From Candidatus Opimibacter skivensis (GTDB lineage: Bacteria > Bacteroidota > Bacteroidia > Chitinophagales > Saprospiraceae), in the NCBI GenBank assembly GCA_016721905.1, contig JADKHH010000003.1:372001-436000 (forward strand): DNA of 64,000 bases. The letters run 5' to 3'. Position 1 is the first letter of the stretch, and every line of letters starts with the position of its first letter. Below, one piece after another: positions 17,226-25,836 of this stretch. A model generated the notes under the pieces. It saw only the letters and a program-made list of their open reading frames with translations. It was not told the origin of the DNA and did not search any database. Position numbers and translations under genes: made by a program.

Positions 17226-17242
17226 AAAAGGATCATCCTTTT
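17226..17242 (+). terminator. Weak hairpin after the surface-fibre gene
   Basis: AAAAGGA, loop TCA, TCCTTTT begins five bases after the stop codon. The short A/T-rich stem ends in a T run, so it could act as a weak terminator. Confidence 0.3.
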
Positions 17243-17308
17243 GCCCAACCTTTCCTTACACCTCTTTTAGAATCCGAAGCACCTAAAGAGTCACGGTGAA
17301 CTCTCCCT

Positions 17309-17356
17309 CTCGTCTGGAGACGAGATTATATTTAGTTCAAGTCTGAAGACTTGAAC
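17309..17356. repeat. Double-hairpin intergenic repeat, copy 1
   Basis: Two adjacent perfect hairpins: CTCGTCT-GG-AGACGAG (17309-17324) and GTTCAAGTCT-GA-AGACTTGAAC (17335-17356). A diverged copy with the same order and spacing lies at 24317-24364. It looks like a REP/BIME-type dispersed element. Confidence 0.7.
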
Positions 17357-17379
17357 AAGCAACTCTAGACAAATACCCA

Positions 17380-17515
17380 CTAACCTCCTAACCCTCTCAC
17401 GCTCTCACGTTCTCACGCTCTCACGCTCTCACGCTCTCGCTCTCTCATGCTCTCATGCTCTCACGCTTTCACGCTCTCACGTTCTCACGTTCTCACGCTC
17501 TTACTCTCTTACACT
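17380..17515. repeat. TCTCACGC-type array overlapping the end of the cyclase fusion gene
   Basis: Words of 7-10 bases such as CTCTCACGCT, GTTCTCACG and CTCTTACT are repeated. On the minus strand this reads GTGAGAGCGTGAGA and supplies the last codons (VRE) and stop of the gene at 17501-20125. Similar arrays lie at 28905-28975 and 36975-37080, each at the 3' end of a minus-strand gene. Confidence 0.8.
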
Positions 17516-20125
17516 TCCGAGATACAGATCAAACCACGCCAGTGTTTCTTTTGCAAAGTCCGTGCGCGGTACCAGGTGCCCGACTTCATAAAGGATCATT
17601 TTCTTATCCTTAGCCGGCGTGCCGAGGAAATTGAACATTGGTTTCTGCGACGTCTCTACAGGGAAGTACATATCATGCTTTCCGTTGAGCATCAGCACCG
17701 GCTGTGTGATCCGGGGCAGGAAGTTGATCTGATCGACTTCAGGCAGGGCAGGAGTCATACACATGCCTCCTACATTGAGAACGATAGCTTTGAGTCGCTT
17801 TTCAATGGCAGGCATGATGCCTCCCATAAATCCGCCCCAGCTCCAGCCTACGTATCCAATTTTATCTGATTGCATGTCCTTTCGGGTTTCGAGATAATCG
17901 ATTGTCCTGCCGATGTCTTTACGCCACATGATGACATGATCTTTATAGAAAACAGTCGCTTCCGGTAAATCAGATTTTATACCATCATGGCGTTCATACG
18001 TCCCTTTATAGATCGGTACCACGAGAGCTCTTCCGCTTTTAAGGATAAAATCAATTCGCCCTTCAACAGAGGCAAGGTTATAATTTTTTGTAAAAAGTGC
18101 CTGAGATCCTGGAAAAAACAAAACTGGCTGATAGGGTGGTTTCGAATTCTTTGGCAGATAGAGATACAATTCCATCCGTTCATTATTATAGCCTGCGTCA
18201 AATGTGATTTTTTCAATGGTCCAATTCTCCTGGTCAAGTGTGGTTTCTGTTTTCTCATTCAACGGCTTCTTGTCGTAACTGAATTGTGGAAGGAAAAATG
18301 AAAATGTCTTATCATCCACCGGTTTTTCTTTGAGATAATCGCGGAAGGCTGCATCTACTGGTTTGAGCAAAGCGGTTGTCGTGTCTCCGTCCAAAACCTT
18401 CATGCATCTGAATCCATTGGTTAAACTTCTGTCAGCAGCAGGTTGATAATATGCATCATTAAAGGCGTAGGAGGGGTCATTCCAACCTCCGCCAAGGATA
18501 TATCTGATCTTCTGATCTGTATTAGCATTGAAGCACCACTCACGGGCATTCCCTGCGAGGTTGTATAGGCCATAGGTACTGATGCCTGTAAGAGAATCAA
18601 CAGGAATGGTGCCCTTTCCATTGAAGTTACTCAAAGGAACTATAAATTCAGTACGTGCAGTGGCAGCAACTACACCCCAGTGAAATACAGTTGGTAGTTG
18701 TTTTCCTGCAAACTCAGCATAGGCAGCAGCTTCATACCATGATACCCCGGTCACAGGATGCATTGCCTGACCGTCCGGATAAGTGCCTGCTTCCCACATT
18801 GCAGGCCCCTGCCTTCCTGTCTTGTCGAGGAACCCCTTCACAGCTTCTTCAAAGGGCAACTCTTTTCCTCCGATGATGATAGGATGCTTCCAGTACTTTG
18901 AATCAGTGTAACCACCTGCTTCAATAAATTTCTTGTATGCTGTATTCGTTACTTCATGACGATCTATCAGGAATGCATCCACATCCTTTGGGCCATGTTG
19001 CTCAAGTCCAACGATGTACATGTACGTTTGTGATTTCGGAATTCTCACCATGTCTTCCGGCAGGCTGCCGATGGCATCTAGTTTTATTGCCGCACTGTCC
19101 TGTCCCAAAGGACCAGCGGCCAGGGAACCTGCATATTCAATGGTTTGATACCCTTCCTTTCGAAATTCCATTCTGAGATACCCGCGAGGGAAACGAGTAC
19201 CGATGAGTGGCGTAATACCAGCAGATCTCCATTCCGCATCTGGCGTGTGGTAGTCTTTCCATAGCACCTCGACGCCTGCAGGGTCTGTTATCAGGTATGG
19301 AGTTGTCGAAATTTTAGGCCATAATTTGATAAGCGCAGAATCCTCAGCAATATACTTTTCAGCCTCCAGGCCCATATCAAATGCTTCTGTCGGCGGACGA
19401 AAATTTTCAATGACCAGCTTTTCGATTGCCGGTATCAATGTATTACGGGCATGTTGTTTTTTCACAATACCCGGTATGATCAAAATGCCTGCTATACCTA
19501 GTGCAAGAAGCGGTAAAGCAATCGTGATGATTTTTCGGACGGGGAAACTGCCTTGTTTTGGATTTTCAATTTTATCCTGGGACATCATTGCAAACATGCG
19601 CACAGGAGCGGCAGATTCTGCATGGAAGCTATTGATATCGACCTCGTATATTTTTACCGGTTCTTTTACATTTTTGAGATTTTCTTCGCGGACAAATGTG
19701 GAGATGATTCCTTGTTTGTTAGAGATATTCTTGTGTACGGATTCGGAAATCCAAATGCCACCGACGGGAGCGAGGGCCTGCAGCCTTGCAGCGATATTGA
19801 CGCTGTCGCCAAAGACATCATTGTTTTCAAAGACTACATCGCCCAGATGAATGCCGATGCGCAATTGTAATCCTTCAATATCTTCACAGGCCTTGATCAT
19901 CAGGCATGCACAATTGACGGCATCAATGACCGTCGAAAAACTGGCGAGGGTTCCATCGCCAAGTTCTTTGATATAAAGGCCACCGTGGGTTTCGATCAGT
20001 GGTTTTTGTAGTTGCCGGTTTTTGCGGAGGATGTCAAAGGCATTCTTTTCATCATGGCCCATCAACGCGGTGTATCCCACGATATCGGTAAACATGATAG
20101 CGGCCAGTTGGCGAGAGGAGGTCAT
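17501..20125 (-). CDS. Adenylate cyclase - membrane helix - SUMF1 - alpha/beta hydrolase fusion
   Basis: Residues 1-165 are a class III cyclase with metal Asp14 and Asp57, Lys53 and Asp103 at the adenine-selecting positions, and Asn110/Arg114 of the transition-state site, so ATP cyclisation is plausible. A membrane helix spans 199-221. A PEGA-like segment (about 275-335) precedes a SUMF1/formylglycine-enzyme-like domain (about 358-595, DRHEVTNTAYKKF, HPVTGVSWYEA, NAREWCFN, GGGWNDPSY, GFRCM). The paired active-site cysteines of true FGEs are not apparent, so it may be a binding module. An alpha/beta hydrolase ends the protein, with nucleophile GWSWGG, acid GKHDMYF and His in VGHLVP. The cyclase is cytosolic and the SUMF1/hydrolase part should be periplasmic. 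Ser/Thr-kinase-SUMF1 and kinase-hydrolase fusions are known in other bacteria; here a cyclase takes the kinase position. Confidence 0.9.
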   Translation of the reverse strand: MTSSRQLAAIMFTDIVGYTALMGHDEKNAFDILRKNRQLQKPLIETHGGLYIKELGDGTLASFSTVIDAVNCACLMIKACEDIEGLQLRIGIHLGDVVFENNDVFGDSVNIAARLQALAPVGGIWISESVHKNISNKQGIISTFVREENLKNVKEPVKIYEVDINSFHAESAAPVRMFAMMSQDKIENPKQGSFPVRKIITIALPLLALGIAGILIIPGIVKKQHARNTLIPAIEKLVIENFRPPTEAFDMGLEAEKYIAEDSALIKLWPKISTTPYLITDPAGVEVLWKDYHTPDAEWRSAGITPLIGTRFPRGYLRMEFRKEGYQTIEYAGSLAAGPLGQDSAAIKLDAIGSLPEDMVRIPKSQTYMYIVGLEQHGPKDVDAFLIDRHEVTNTAYKKFIEAGGYTDSKYWKHPIIIGGKELPFEEAVKGFLDKTGRQGPAMWEAGTYPDGQAMHPVTGVSWYEAAAYAEFAGKQLPTVFHWGVVAATARTEFIVPLSNFNGKGTIPVDSLTGISTYGLYNLAGNAREWCFNANTDQKIRYILGGGWNDPSYAFNDAYYQPAADRSLTNGFRCMKVLDGDTTTALLKPVDAAFRDYLKEKPVDDKTFSFFLPQFSYDKKPLNEKTETTLDQENWTIEKITFDAGYNNERMELYLYLPKNSKPPYQPVLFFPGSQALFTKNYNLASVEGRIDFILKSGRALVVPIYKGTYERHDGIKSDLPEATVFYKDHVIMWRKDIGRTIDYLETRKDMQSDKIGYVGWSWGGFMGGIMPAIEKRLKAIVLNVGGMCMTPALPEVDQINFLPRITQPVLMLNGKHDMYFPVETSQKPMFNFLGTPAKDKKMILYEVGHLVPRTDFAKETLAWFDLYLGSVRE

Positions 20126-20142
20126 TCGTTTTTGTTTGGCCT

Positions 20143-20150
20143 GAAAGATA
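20143..20150 (-). promoter_or_regulatory. Candidate -7 box of the cyclase fusion gene
   Basis: Minus-strand TATCTTTC followed by AGG lies 18 bases before the start codon, at the same offset and in the same context as at 7680-7687 and 10048-10055. No clear TTTG partner is seen, since the upstream sequence is replaced by a repeat array. Confidence 0.3.
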
Positions 20151-20155
20151 GTATA

Positions 20156-20295
20156 AAGGGGCTAAAGAGGCTGAAAAGGCTGAAAAGGCAGAAAAGGCAG
20201 AAGGGCGGAAGAGGTATAGAGCATAGTGCATAGAGCATAGGGACTGTCTGGTTATAGGGCAAGCTATTATTCAATAGCCAATAGCCAATAGCCAA
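20156..20295. repeat. Low-complexity arrays upstream of the cyclase fusion gene
   Basis: Three short arrays follow each other: GCTGAAAAG/GCAGAAAAG (20161-20200), GCATAGAGCATAGTGCATAG (20214-20240), and CAATAGC triplets (20270-20295). The rest of the spacer up to 20380 shows nothing recognisable. Confidence 0.65.
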
Positions 20296-20380
20296 GGAAA
20301 AGTAGGAGGTATTTCTGGGGACATATTTGTCAGGAACTATACGCCTTCACTCAACATGCGTTAGTTTGGAAATCATGCGT

Positions 20381-22489
20381 CTATTGTTGAATCAAGAGTT
20401 TCTTTATTTCATGACCTGCATTAGTTCGGATTTCTACGATATACATTCCGGGGACCAATGTACTGGCCTCTATGTCCATTTTTTGCTGATCTTCAAACCT
20501 GCCACTCAATACTAAGGTGCCATTTGAATTGTAAATCCGGATGATCGTCTCGCCGGTCCAGACTTTTGTCGCCTCGATGGTAACGCTATTTGTCGCCGGG
20601 TTAGGGTAGAGGATAAAGGAGGATTTAACAGGGAAAGCAGCTTCTTCAATAAATGTTATACCACCGTTTGTGGTTTTTAGAATGGTACCTCCGGCACCAA
20701 CTGCATATCCCGTTTGGCTATCAATAAACTGAATTGAATTGATTGTATTATAGGTCATGCGTTGAGGTGCACTCCAGTGAAGACCCCCGTCAGTAGTTTT
20801 AAATATTTCTCCATTACAGCCGATATAACCTGTATTCACATCCGTGAAATAGACTGAAGACATGAAGTAGTTAGATAATACTTGTGGAATTAACTCCCAG
20901 GTAGCACCTGCATCTGTAGTCTTTAAGATGCTCCCTGCACCGACAGCATAACCATTGTTGGCATCAATAAAGAAAACTGAAGATAAGTGAGCTGTTGTGT
21001 TTGAAGTTAATGAATTCCACGTTGTTCCGGCATCAGTTGTTTTAAGGATCAGCCCACTTTGTCCTACGATATAGCCTGTCTCCGCATCCGTAAAATAAAC
21101 TGCATTTAATCCTGTAGCAGTCCCGGGAGAATCAGTTTCCCACGTGGCTCCTCCATTGGTTGTGTTTAAAATAGTTGAGCCAACAGCATAACCGGTATTC
21201 ACATCCGTAAAGAAAATGGAATTGATATAAGTTGCAATTGTAGAATCCGTAGCCAGCCATGTAGCACCACCGTCCAAAGTTTTAATGACGGCAGAACCTA
21301 TAGCCCAGGGTATACGCACGGTGCCCGCCACATATCCAATGTTTTCATCCAGAAAGAATGCATCCGTAAACTGGTTGGTACTGTTGACAGATAAATTATT
21401 CCAGGAGGATCCACCATCAATAGTTTTTAAAATCACTCCATCATCACCCACAGCATATCCTGTTATTGGGGTAGGAAAACATACATTAAAAAATGTACTA
21501 TAATTATTGGAAAAAGGTGTCCATGTTTCTCCTGCATCATTTGTTTTTAAGATGATTCCTCTTGCTCCTACAGCATATCCTCTCAGTGGATCTGTAAAGT
21601 CAATTGAAAGCAACGGAAAATCAGTTTGTTGAATAGTAACCCATGTTAAGCCGCCGTCAATGGTCTTGGATATGTATCCGTATTGGTATTCCGGATAAGT
21701 TTGTCCTCCCACTGCATAGCCGGTGTTCGCGTTTGTAAAATAGATGGAATTGCAATTAAAGTTAGTCTCGATCTCTATCCATGTGATGGCGCCATCCATT
21801 GTTTTATACAGATTGGAAGCCCCGGCTACATAGCCTGTATTCTGGTCAATAAACAATATTGACAATAATCCTGATTCTGTTGTAGTATATGGCGTCCAGG
21901 TTGTTCCGGCATCAGTAGTCTTAAGAATGATCCCTCCCGCCAAAGTTTGACCTACAACATATCCTGTATTGTCATCCGTAAACAATATTGCGTTTAAGGT
22001 GTATTCAGGTTCATTTAAGAGGTCAATCCAGGTTGTTCCTCCGTCAACAGTCTTCTTGATCATTCCGTAACCATTGCCTACAAAATATCCTCCTCCTGCA
22101 ATATAACCTGTGTTAGCATCCGTAAAATAAACGCCACGTATAGCATCAGCTTTATCTATTGAAACATCTGTCCATGTTGCCCCTCCATTAACGGTTTTTA
22201 TGATTGTTCCGCTATCACCTACAGCATATCCGGTGTTGGAGTCAATAAAGAACACTGCAGTAAGAGTCTTTTTGGTTGGACTTGATTGAACAGTATATGT
22301 TTTTCCCCCGTCTATGGTTTTAATGATGGATCCCAGGGCACCGACTGAATAACCTATGTCTTCATTTGGAAAGAAAACTGAATGTAATCCGTTCCCTTGT
22401 GGTAGTGGATTTTGCCAGATCCATTGAGCATATGACAAAAGGGTATACACGCATAGGACACTTGTTAAGCCGAACTTTTTCATGGTCAT
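20381..22489 (-). CDS. Secreted YCF48-like beta-propeller protein with T9SS sorting domain
   Basis: A signal peptide (MTMKKFGLTSVLCVYTLLSYAQ; Met3 is an equally likely start) is followed by about fourteen repeats of about 42 residues. Each is built on D-x-N-x-G-Y-A-V-G, I-L-K-T-x-D-G-G and T-W, the YCF48/BNR propeller pattern. The last 80 residues form a type A T9SS sorting domain (FILYPNPATNSVTIEA ... LVPGMYIVEIRTNAGHEIKKLLIQQ). The protein should be exported to the periplasm by Sec and released or anchored at the surface by T9SS. The many near-identical blades would make roughly two propellers. Function is unknown; Bacteroidota propellers of this kind are usually binding or scaffold proteins. 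Confidence 0.9.
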   Translation of the reverse strand: MTMKKFGLTSVLCVYTLLSYAQWIWQNPLPQGNGLHSVFFPNEDIGYSVGALGSIIKTIDGGKTYTVQSSPTKKTLTAVFFIDSNTGYAVGDSGTIIKTVNGGATWTDVSIDKADAIRGVYFTDANTGYIAGGGYFVGNGYGMIKKTVDGGTTWIDLLNEPEYTLNAILFTDDNTGYVVGQTLAGGIILKTTDAGTTWTPYTTTESGLLSILFIDQNTGYVAGASNLYKTMDGAITWIEIETNFNCNSIYFTNANTGYAVGGQTYPEYQYGYISKTIDGGLTWVTIQQTDFPLLSIDFTDPLRGYAVGARGIILKTNDAGETWTPFSNNYSTFFNVCFPTPITGYAVGDDGVILKTIDGGSSWNNLSVNSTNQFTDAFFLDENIGYVAGTVRIPWAIGSAVIKTLDGGATWLATDSTIATYINSIFFTDVNTGYAVGSTILNTTNGGATWETDSPGTATGLNAVYFTDAETGYIVGQSGLILKTTDAGTTWNSLTSNTTAHLSSVFFIDANNGYAVGAGSILKTTDAGATWELIPQVLSNYFMSSVYFTDVNTGYIGCNGEIFKTTDGGLHWSAPQRMTYNTINSIQFIDSQTGYAVGAGGTILKTTNGGITFIEEAAFPVKSSFILYPNPATNSVTIEATKVWTGETIIRIYNSNGTLVLSGRFEDQQKMDIEASTLVPGMYIVEIRTNAGHEIKKLLIQQ

Positions 22490-22531
22490 TAGTTTTATGT
22501 AATAATCTTAGTACTTAGGCACCAGAAAGTA

Positions 22532-22547
22532 AATGACAATTGTCATT
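22532..22547. promoter_or_regulatory. Perfect 16-bp palindrome in the divergent spacer
   Basis: AATGACAATTGTCATT lies about 43 bases upstream of the propeller gene start. A perfect palindrome at this position could be an operator, but no adjacent regulator gene suggests which. The rest of the 22490-22803 spacer shows nothing except the promoter box at 22764. Confidence 0.25.
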
Positions 22548-22763
22548 GGAAAAAGTGACCTGGCTCATTACCTGAGTATCGTTTCAATTGAGATAAGATT
22601 AACTTTTTCCGCCTGGTCTGTTCCGTGCTTTTTAAATTGCCGCAAACCTCACTTCGCCTATATAAATATTGTCGCATTCCCAGATTGCAAAATATTTATT
22701 GAAGTGATTATTGGAGGCAGCAAAAGATACCCGGTGGAACGTTTAATGGTTTTGAATAAACCT

Positions 22764-22771
22764 TAACTTTG
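22764..22771 (+). promoter_or_regulatory. TAnnTTTG promoter box for the 22804 gene
   Basis: TAACTTTG fits the Bacteroidota -7 consensus exactly. GTTTAATG about 20 bases upstream is a weak partner for the -33 TTTG box. The start codon is 32 bases downstream. Confidence 0.45.
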
Positions 22772-22803
22772 TTTTTAGAATAACGCCTTTAAAATCCATC
22801 ACT

Positions 22804-23574
22804 ATGAGAAATCTAATCTTAGTCTTTATCCTCCTGTCTTCTATATGTGTGCTTTCGCAGGCACAGGGTACACAAGGCACTCAACCGGATCAACTCCAAA
22901 AGGCCACTGATTTCAGTGGTGGATATGGTCATTTTTTCACGGGCATGGGGTGGATCGAACCAGCTGATCTGGTCAGCCATCTTCAGAGCCCTGCAGTATT
23001 CGGTTCGTCGTTTGCATGGGACAATGTGGCGATCAATACCGGTGTTGAAGGATACGCCGAAATTCACAGGTTACTTGTCGGCGGTGGCGGTTTTGGACTG
23101 ATTACGCAGAACATGGAATCAGATCGTGGTGTGTTACGGTTTGGATTTGGAGGTGGTTATGCCAAAGTAGGGTATGTGGTCTACCAGCAGCCCCGCTACT
23201 TTGCATCGCTGATGGCCGGATTTGGAGGAGGGGTCATGTATGTGGGAATCGAAAATACTTCAGATCAAACACCTATTTATTTCAGCAGTAATACACCTGT
23301 CCTTCCTCGTGGGGATGAAGATTATTTCAGGGGATATATCCTTTATGACCTGGCGGTCAACAATAAATCTATCGCCACTAAAATCAATCAGAGCAGCCGG
23401 AAATTCGGAGGCCTTATGTTTGGACTTGATCTCGGTGCCACGATAGCACTTCCTGTTGATACCTGGAGAGATGATGTGGGCACAGTCACAGGCATTCCTT
23501 CTCCTGGCTCTTTTGTAAGCCCTTATCTCCGCCTGACTATTGGAGGAGGAGGGTTTAGGAAGCATTATGACTAG
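22804..23574 (+). CDS. Secreted or outer-membrane protein of unknown function
   Basis: This 256-residue protein has a clear signal peptide (MRNLILVFILLSSICVLSQAQ). The rest is glycine-rich with alternating patterns (VGGGGFGLI, LRFGFGGGYAKVGYVV, SLMAGFGGGVMYVG, LMFGLDLGATIAL, SPYLRLTIGGGGFR) as expected for amphipathic beta strands of an outer-membrane barrel or a similar lipid-facing fold. I recognise no named family. It is preceded by a good promoter box and faces the convergent gene at 23607, which is also barrel-like. A structural envelope role is the most that can be said. Confidence 0.75.
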   Translation: MRNLILVFILLSSICVLSQAQGTQGTQPDQLQKATDFSGGYGHFFTGMGWIEPADLVSHLQSPAVFGSSFAWDNVAINTGVEGYAEIHRLLVGGGGFGLITQNMESDRGVLRFGFGGGYAKVGYVVYQQPRYFASLMAGFGGGVMYVGIENTSDQTPIYFSSNTPVLPRGDEDYFRGYILYDLAVNNKSIATKINQSSRKFGGLMFGLDLGATIALPVDTWRDDVGTVTGIPSPGSFVSPYLRLTIGGGGFRKHYD

Positions 23575-23606
23575 CGATAGTTCAAGCTAATCCGCTGAAG
23601 TCCTGA

Positions 23607-24158
23607 TCAAAACCCAAAACCGAGATGTAAGGCTAAAGCTTGTGTGTATCCTGAATCCTTTTCGGGGCCAAAGCGTCCAGGAGCTACGATTTCGATGAAA
23701 AACACCTGTTTTTTTCCTCTGCAGATTACCTGGTTGATGAGTGGAGTAAAGCCAAACTGGTTTGTGCCCATATCAAAAGCAGCCCGTATACCAAATGTGA
23801 AGCCTTTCGAGATTGGAAACAGGAAACCAGGATGTACGAGCAGGTGGGTCTCATAGGGCGTATCCGAATTTGCATACGGTTTGAGAAAGGGAACAAATTC
23901 CAAATCAAAAAGAACCTTTCCATTTGTGTGAAAAGTGACCCCAAGCGGGAAGCCGATTTCATAAAAGTTTTGCTCATTCAGAAAATGAGATTCACCATTC
24001 TGGAAAGCCACGATTGGCTGCACAACCCCAAAATGGAAGCCGGCCAGGCCGTTTGGATGAGCATTCATGTTTTGGCTTACGGGGATGGAGTCCTGGCTGT
24101 GGGTGATTACTGGCCAAAGACCCAGGCAGAGGAAAAGGTGTAGAAGCGTTTTTTTCAT
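23607..24158 (-). CDS. Predicted outer-membrane beta-barrel protein
   Basis: Starting at the Met of MKKTLLHLFLCLGLWPVITHSQ gives a standard signal peptide; a start 12 codons upstream would add MYLRHLYPKSIY and is less likely. The mature part (about 160 residues) has short alternating strands (LAGFHFGVVQP, GVTFHTNGKVLFDLEFVPF, GFTFGIRAAFDMGTNQFGFTPL, QVFFIEIVAPGRF) and ends ALALHLGFGF, with the terminal Phe typical of barrels inserted by the Bam complex. I cannot name a substrate. It converges with the gene at 22804, leaving 32 bases between stops. Confidence 0.7.
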   Translation of the reverse strand: MKKTLLHLFLCLGLWPVITHSQDSIPVSQNMNAHPNGLAGFHFGVVQPIVAFQNGESHFLNEQNFYEIGFPLGVTFHTNGKVLFDLEFVPFLKPYANSDTPYETHLLVHPGFLFPISKGFTFGIRAAFDMGTNQFGFTPLINQVICRGKKQVFFIEIVAPGRFGPEKDSGYTQALALHLGFGF

Positions 24159-24316
24159 ATAGATTGATTTAGGATAAAGATGACGTAGATACAAATAAAG
24201 ACAAAAATATCCTTAATACAAAAAGTAGTTAGTGAAATAATTTAAGGGTAACTAAATTTGCACGTCGTGTTTGCCAATCCATGTGTCGGGTAGTGATTTC
24301 GTCAGTAGTCTTTTTC

Positions 24317-24364
24317 GCTCGTCAGGATACGAGCATATATTGCATTCAAGTCTGAAGACTTGAA
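24317..24364. repeat. Double-hairpin intergenic repeat, copy 2
   Basis: GCTCGT-CAGGAT-ACGAGC (24317-24334) followed by TTCAAGTCT-GA-AGACTTGAA (24345-24364) has the same order and spacing as 17309-17356. The second hairpin is nearly identical between copies while the first has drifted. Confidence 0.7.
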
Positions 24365-24379
24365 CGAGCGGCAACATTA

Positions 24380-24441
24380 ATTAAAAAAGCTTTTATGTAG
24401 AGACGCGATTAATCGCGTCTCTACATAAAAGCTTTTTTAAT
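24380..24441. repeat. Perfect 62-bp palindrome
   Basis: The two 31-base arms meet at GATT|AATC with no loop. The core GTAGAGACGCGATT is, from memory, a dispersed palindrome seen in several bacterial phyla. Outer arms are ATTAAAAAAGCTTTTAT and its complement. In RNA it would be a very strong hairpin ending in T-rich sequence on both strands, so it could also terminate transcription both ways. Confidence 0.9.
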
Positions 24442-24443
24442 CT

Positions 24444-24520
24444 CCTACAAACCCATCAACTCATCAACCCATCAACCGATAAACCTCTCACTCTCTTACA
24501 TCCTCTTACTCTCTTACATC
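24444..24520. repeat. CATCAACC / TCTTACTC leader array before the dikinase gene
   Basis: CCCATCAACTCATCAACC words pass into CTCTTACATCCTCTTAC words ahead of the start at 24559. On the coding strand it is almost free of G, matching the leader arrays of the FIST genes in composition and orientation. Confidence 0.65.
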
Positions 24521-24528
24521 TTTCTTAG

Positions 24529-24536
24529 TATCTTTA
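24529..24536 (+). promoter_or_regulatory. Candidate -7 box of the dikinase operon
   Basis: TATCTTTA lies 23 bases before the start codon and differs from TAnnTTTG only in the last base. No TTTG box is visible upstream because the array occupies that position. Confidence 0.3.
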
Positions 24537-24558
24537 GACTATACCTCCCATCAACCTT

Positions 24559-25836
24559 ATGTCCAAACGCGTTTTATACTTTCTACCGGTTTTCCTTATC
24601 ATCACTGCAATTGCTCTGCCTTTGTCGGGTCAGGTATCCAACCCTGAGGCCATAAAGAAGCTGATCAGCAAGTACAAATCGGATGCACGTGGCCCATATC
24701 TTGACATCCGATGGTTTTGTAAGGATGGCTCAACCCGTGCAGCCCGTGATCCGTGTCCAGGTGAGAAGCAAGGTTATCAGCACGCCAGGTATAAAGATGA
24801 AGTCAAAAGACTCGCTGAAAAGGAACATATCTTCCTCGGACAGATACTGGCCTCTACGCCTCATGAGGATTTCTGGGATGGAGACAAGGCCCAGTCACGT
24901 CTCAAGCAGTATCAGCTCGGGCTATATCTTCAAAACGTAGATCATGGCTGGGTAAACCAACGTGCACAATTCTATCGCGGAGCTGTGCAGGTGGAAGATG
25001 AAAATGAGTGGGGGATTGAGTTTTATCAATGGCTACTGTCGGATGCAGATAAGATCGCAACGCATTATTTCCTGATTCGCCAGAGTGCTAAGGATATCCC
25101 GCATCATGCTGAGAATAACAACACACAGCTTGTGCGCGCCTTATCCAGCGAGATCGCCGAAGAGTTTCCCGCTTTCCAGGATTTACGGATCAAAATCCAT
25201 GGGCTTCCGGATGCAAAGCTGATCCAACAGGTGCAGCAGTTCCAACAGCAAAATCTGAAAAAGATTCCTGCTGACCTGACGCCAAAGTTTGATGCATTGA
25301 TCAGTGGCCTGAAAATCATGTACCGTCCCTTTGATGTCAGTGACTTTGTGGTCCATCGCAAAAAGTTCCCATTGGGAATGGAAGCAGATAATATCATGCT
25401 GAAATTTGTAACACAATATCCCGGGTTAACTACTCCCGCAGCGCGATGCCAGCTCATGAGCCAGACAGCACTTCAACTGCGCCGGCAAATCACCACCCCC
25501 ATGAAGGGCAATGCTCGATTGGCACTGATTGATATTTCGAACAAATTAGAGAGCCTGATCAACCAGGAGATATCCCAATGGAAACCAACCTCATTGAAGG
25601 AGCTACTTACACAGGTATATTGCCTTTCAGAAGCTGCCGCCGGATTTGGATTTCTCGAGTTGTGGGAATGGGATCAATTACGCAAAGCCATGGAATTACC
25701 GGGGGGTAAATCAATAACCTTACAAAAGCTGAGTGAATTCAGTGATGCCGGTCGCCAGATAGCAGAGTGGGGGCAGGTATGGTTCGTGCCAATTATTTTC
25801 CGGTCATCAATCTATACAAGGACTTTGAACCTTTAG
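24559..25836 (+). CDS. Exported dikinase-like protein, N-terminal part (frameshifted)
   Basis: The frame opens with MSKRVLYFLPVFLIITAIALPLSGQ, a convincing Sec signal peptide. About 390 mostly helical residues follow that I cannot assign to a family (YLDIRWFCKDGSTRAARDPCPG, then helices rich in Gln and Leu). After EWGQ near 25775 the reading drifts out of frame. Adding one G to the G5 run at 25769-25773 gives RQIAEWGAGMVRANYFPV and continues into the next frame (25767-26447). The first of three pieces of one protein of about 970 residues (24559-27474), it probably carries the substrate-recognition region. The real C-terminal boundary of this piece is about residue 408. Confidence 0.75.
   Translation: MSKRVLYFLPVFLIITAIALPLSGQVSNPEAIKKLISKYKSDARGPYLDIRWFCKDGSTRAARDPCPGEKQGYQHARYKDEVKRLAEKEHIFLGQILASTPHEDFWDGDKAQSRLKQYQLGLYLQNVDHGWVNQRAQFYRGAVQVEDENEWGIEFYQWLLSDADKIATHYFLIRQSAKDIPHHAENNNTQLVRALSSEIAEEFPAFQDLRIKIHGLPDAKLIQQVQQFQQQNLKKIPADLTPKFDALISGLKIMYRPFDVSDFVVHRKKFPLGMEADNIMLKFVTQYPGLTTPAARCQLMSQTALQLRRQITTPMKGNARLALIDISNKLESLINQEISQWKPTSLKELLTQVYCLSEAAAGFGFLELWEWDQLRKAMELPGGKSITLQKLSEFSDAGRQIAEWGQVWFVPIIFRSSIYTRTLNL

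Noticed and set aside
17380..17515. Possible CRISPR array
   Set aside because: Units are only 7-10 bases, without spacers or 25-40 base direct repeats, and no cas genes are present.
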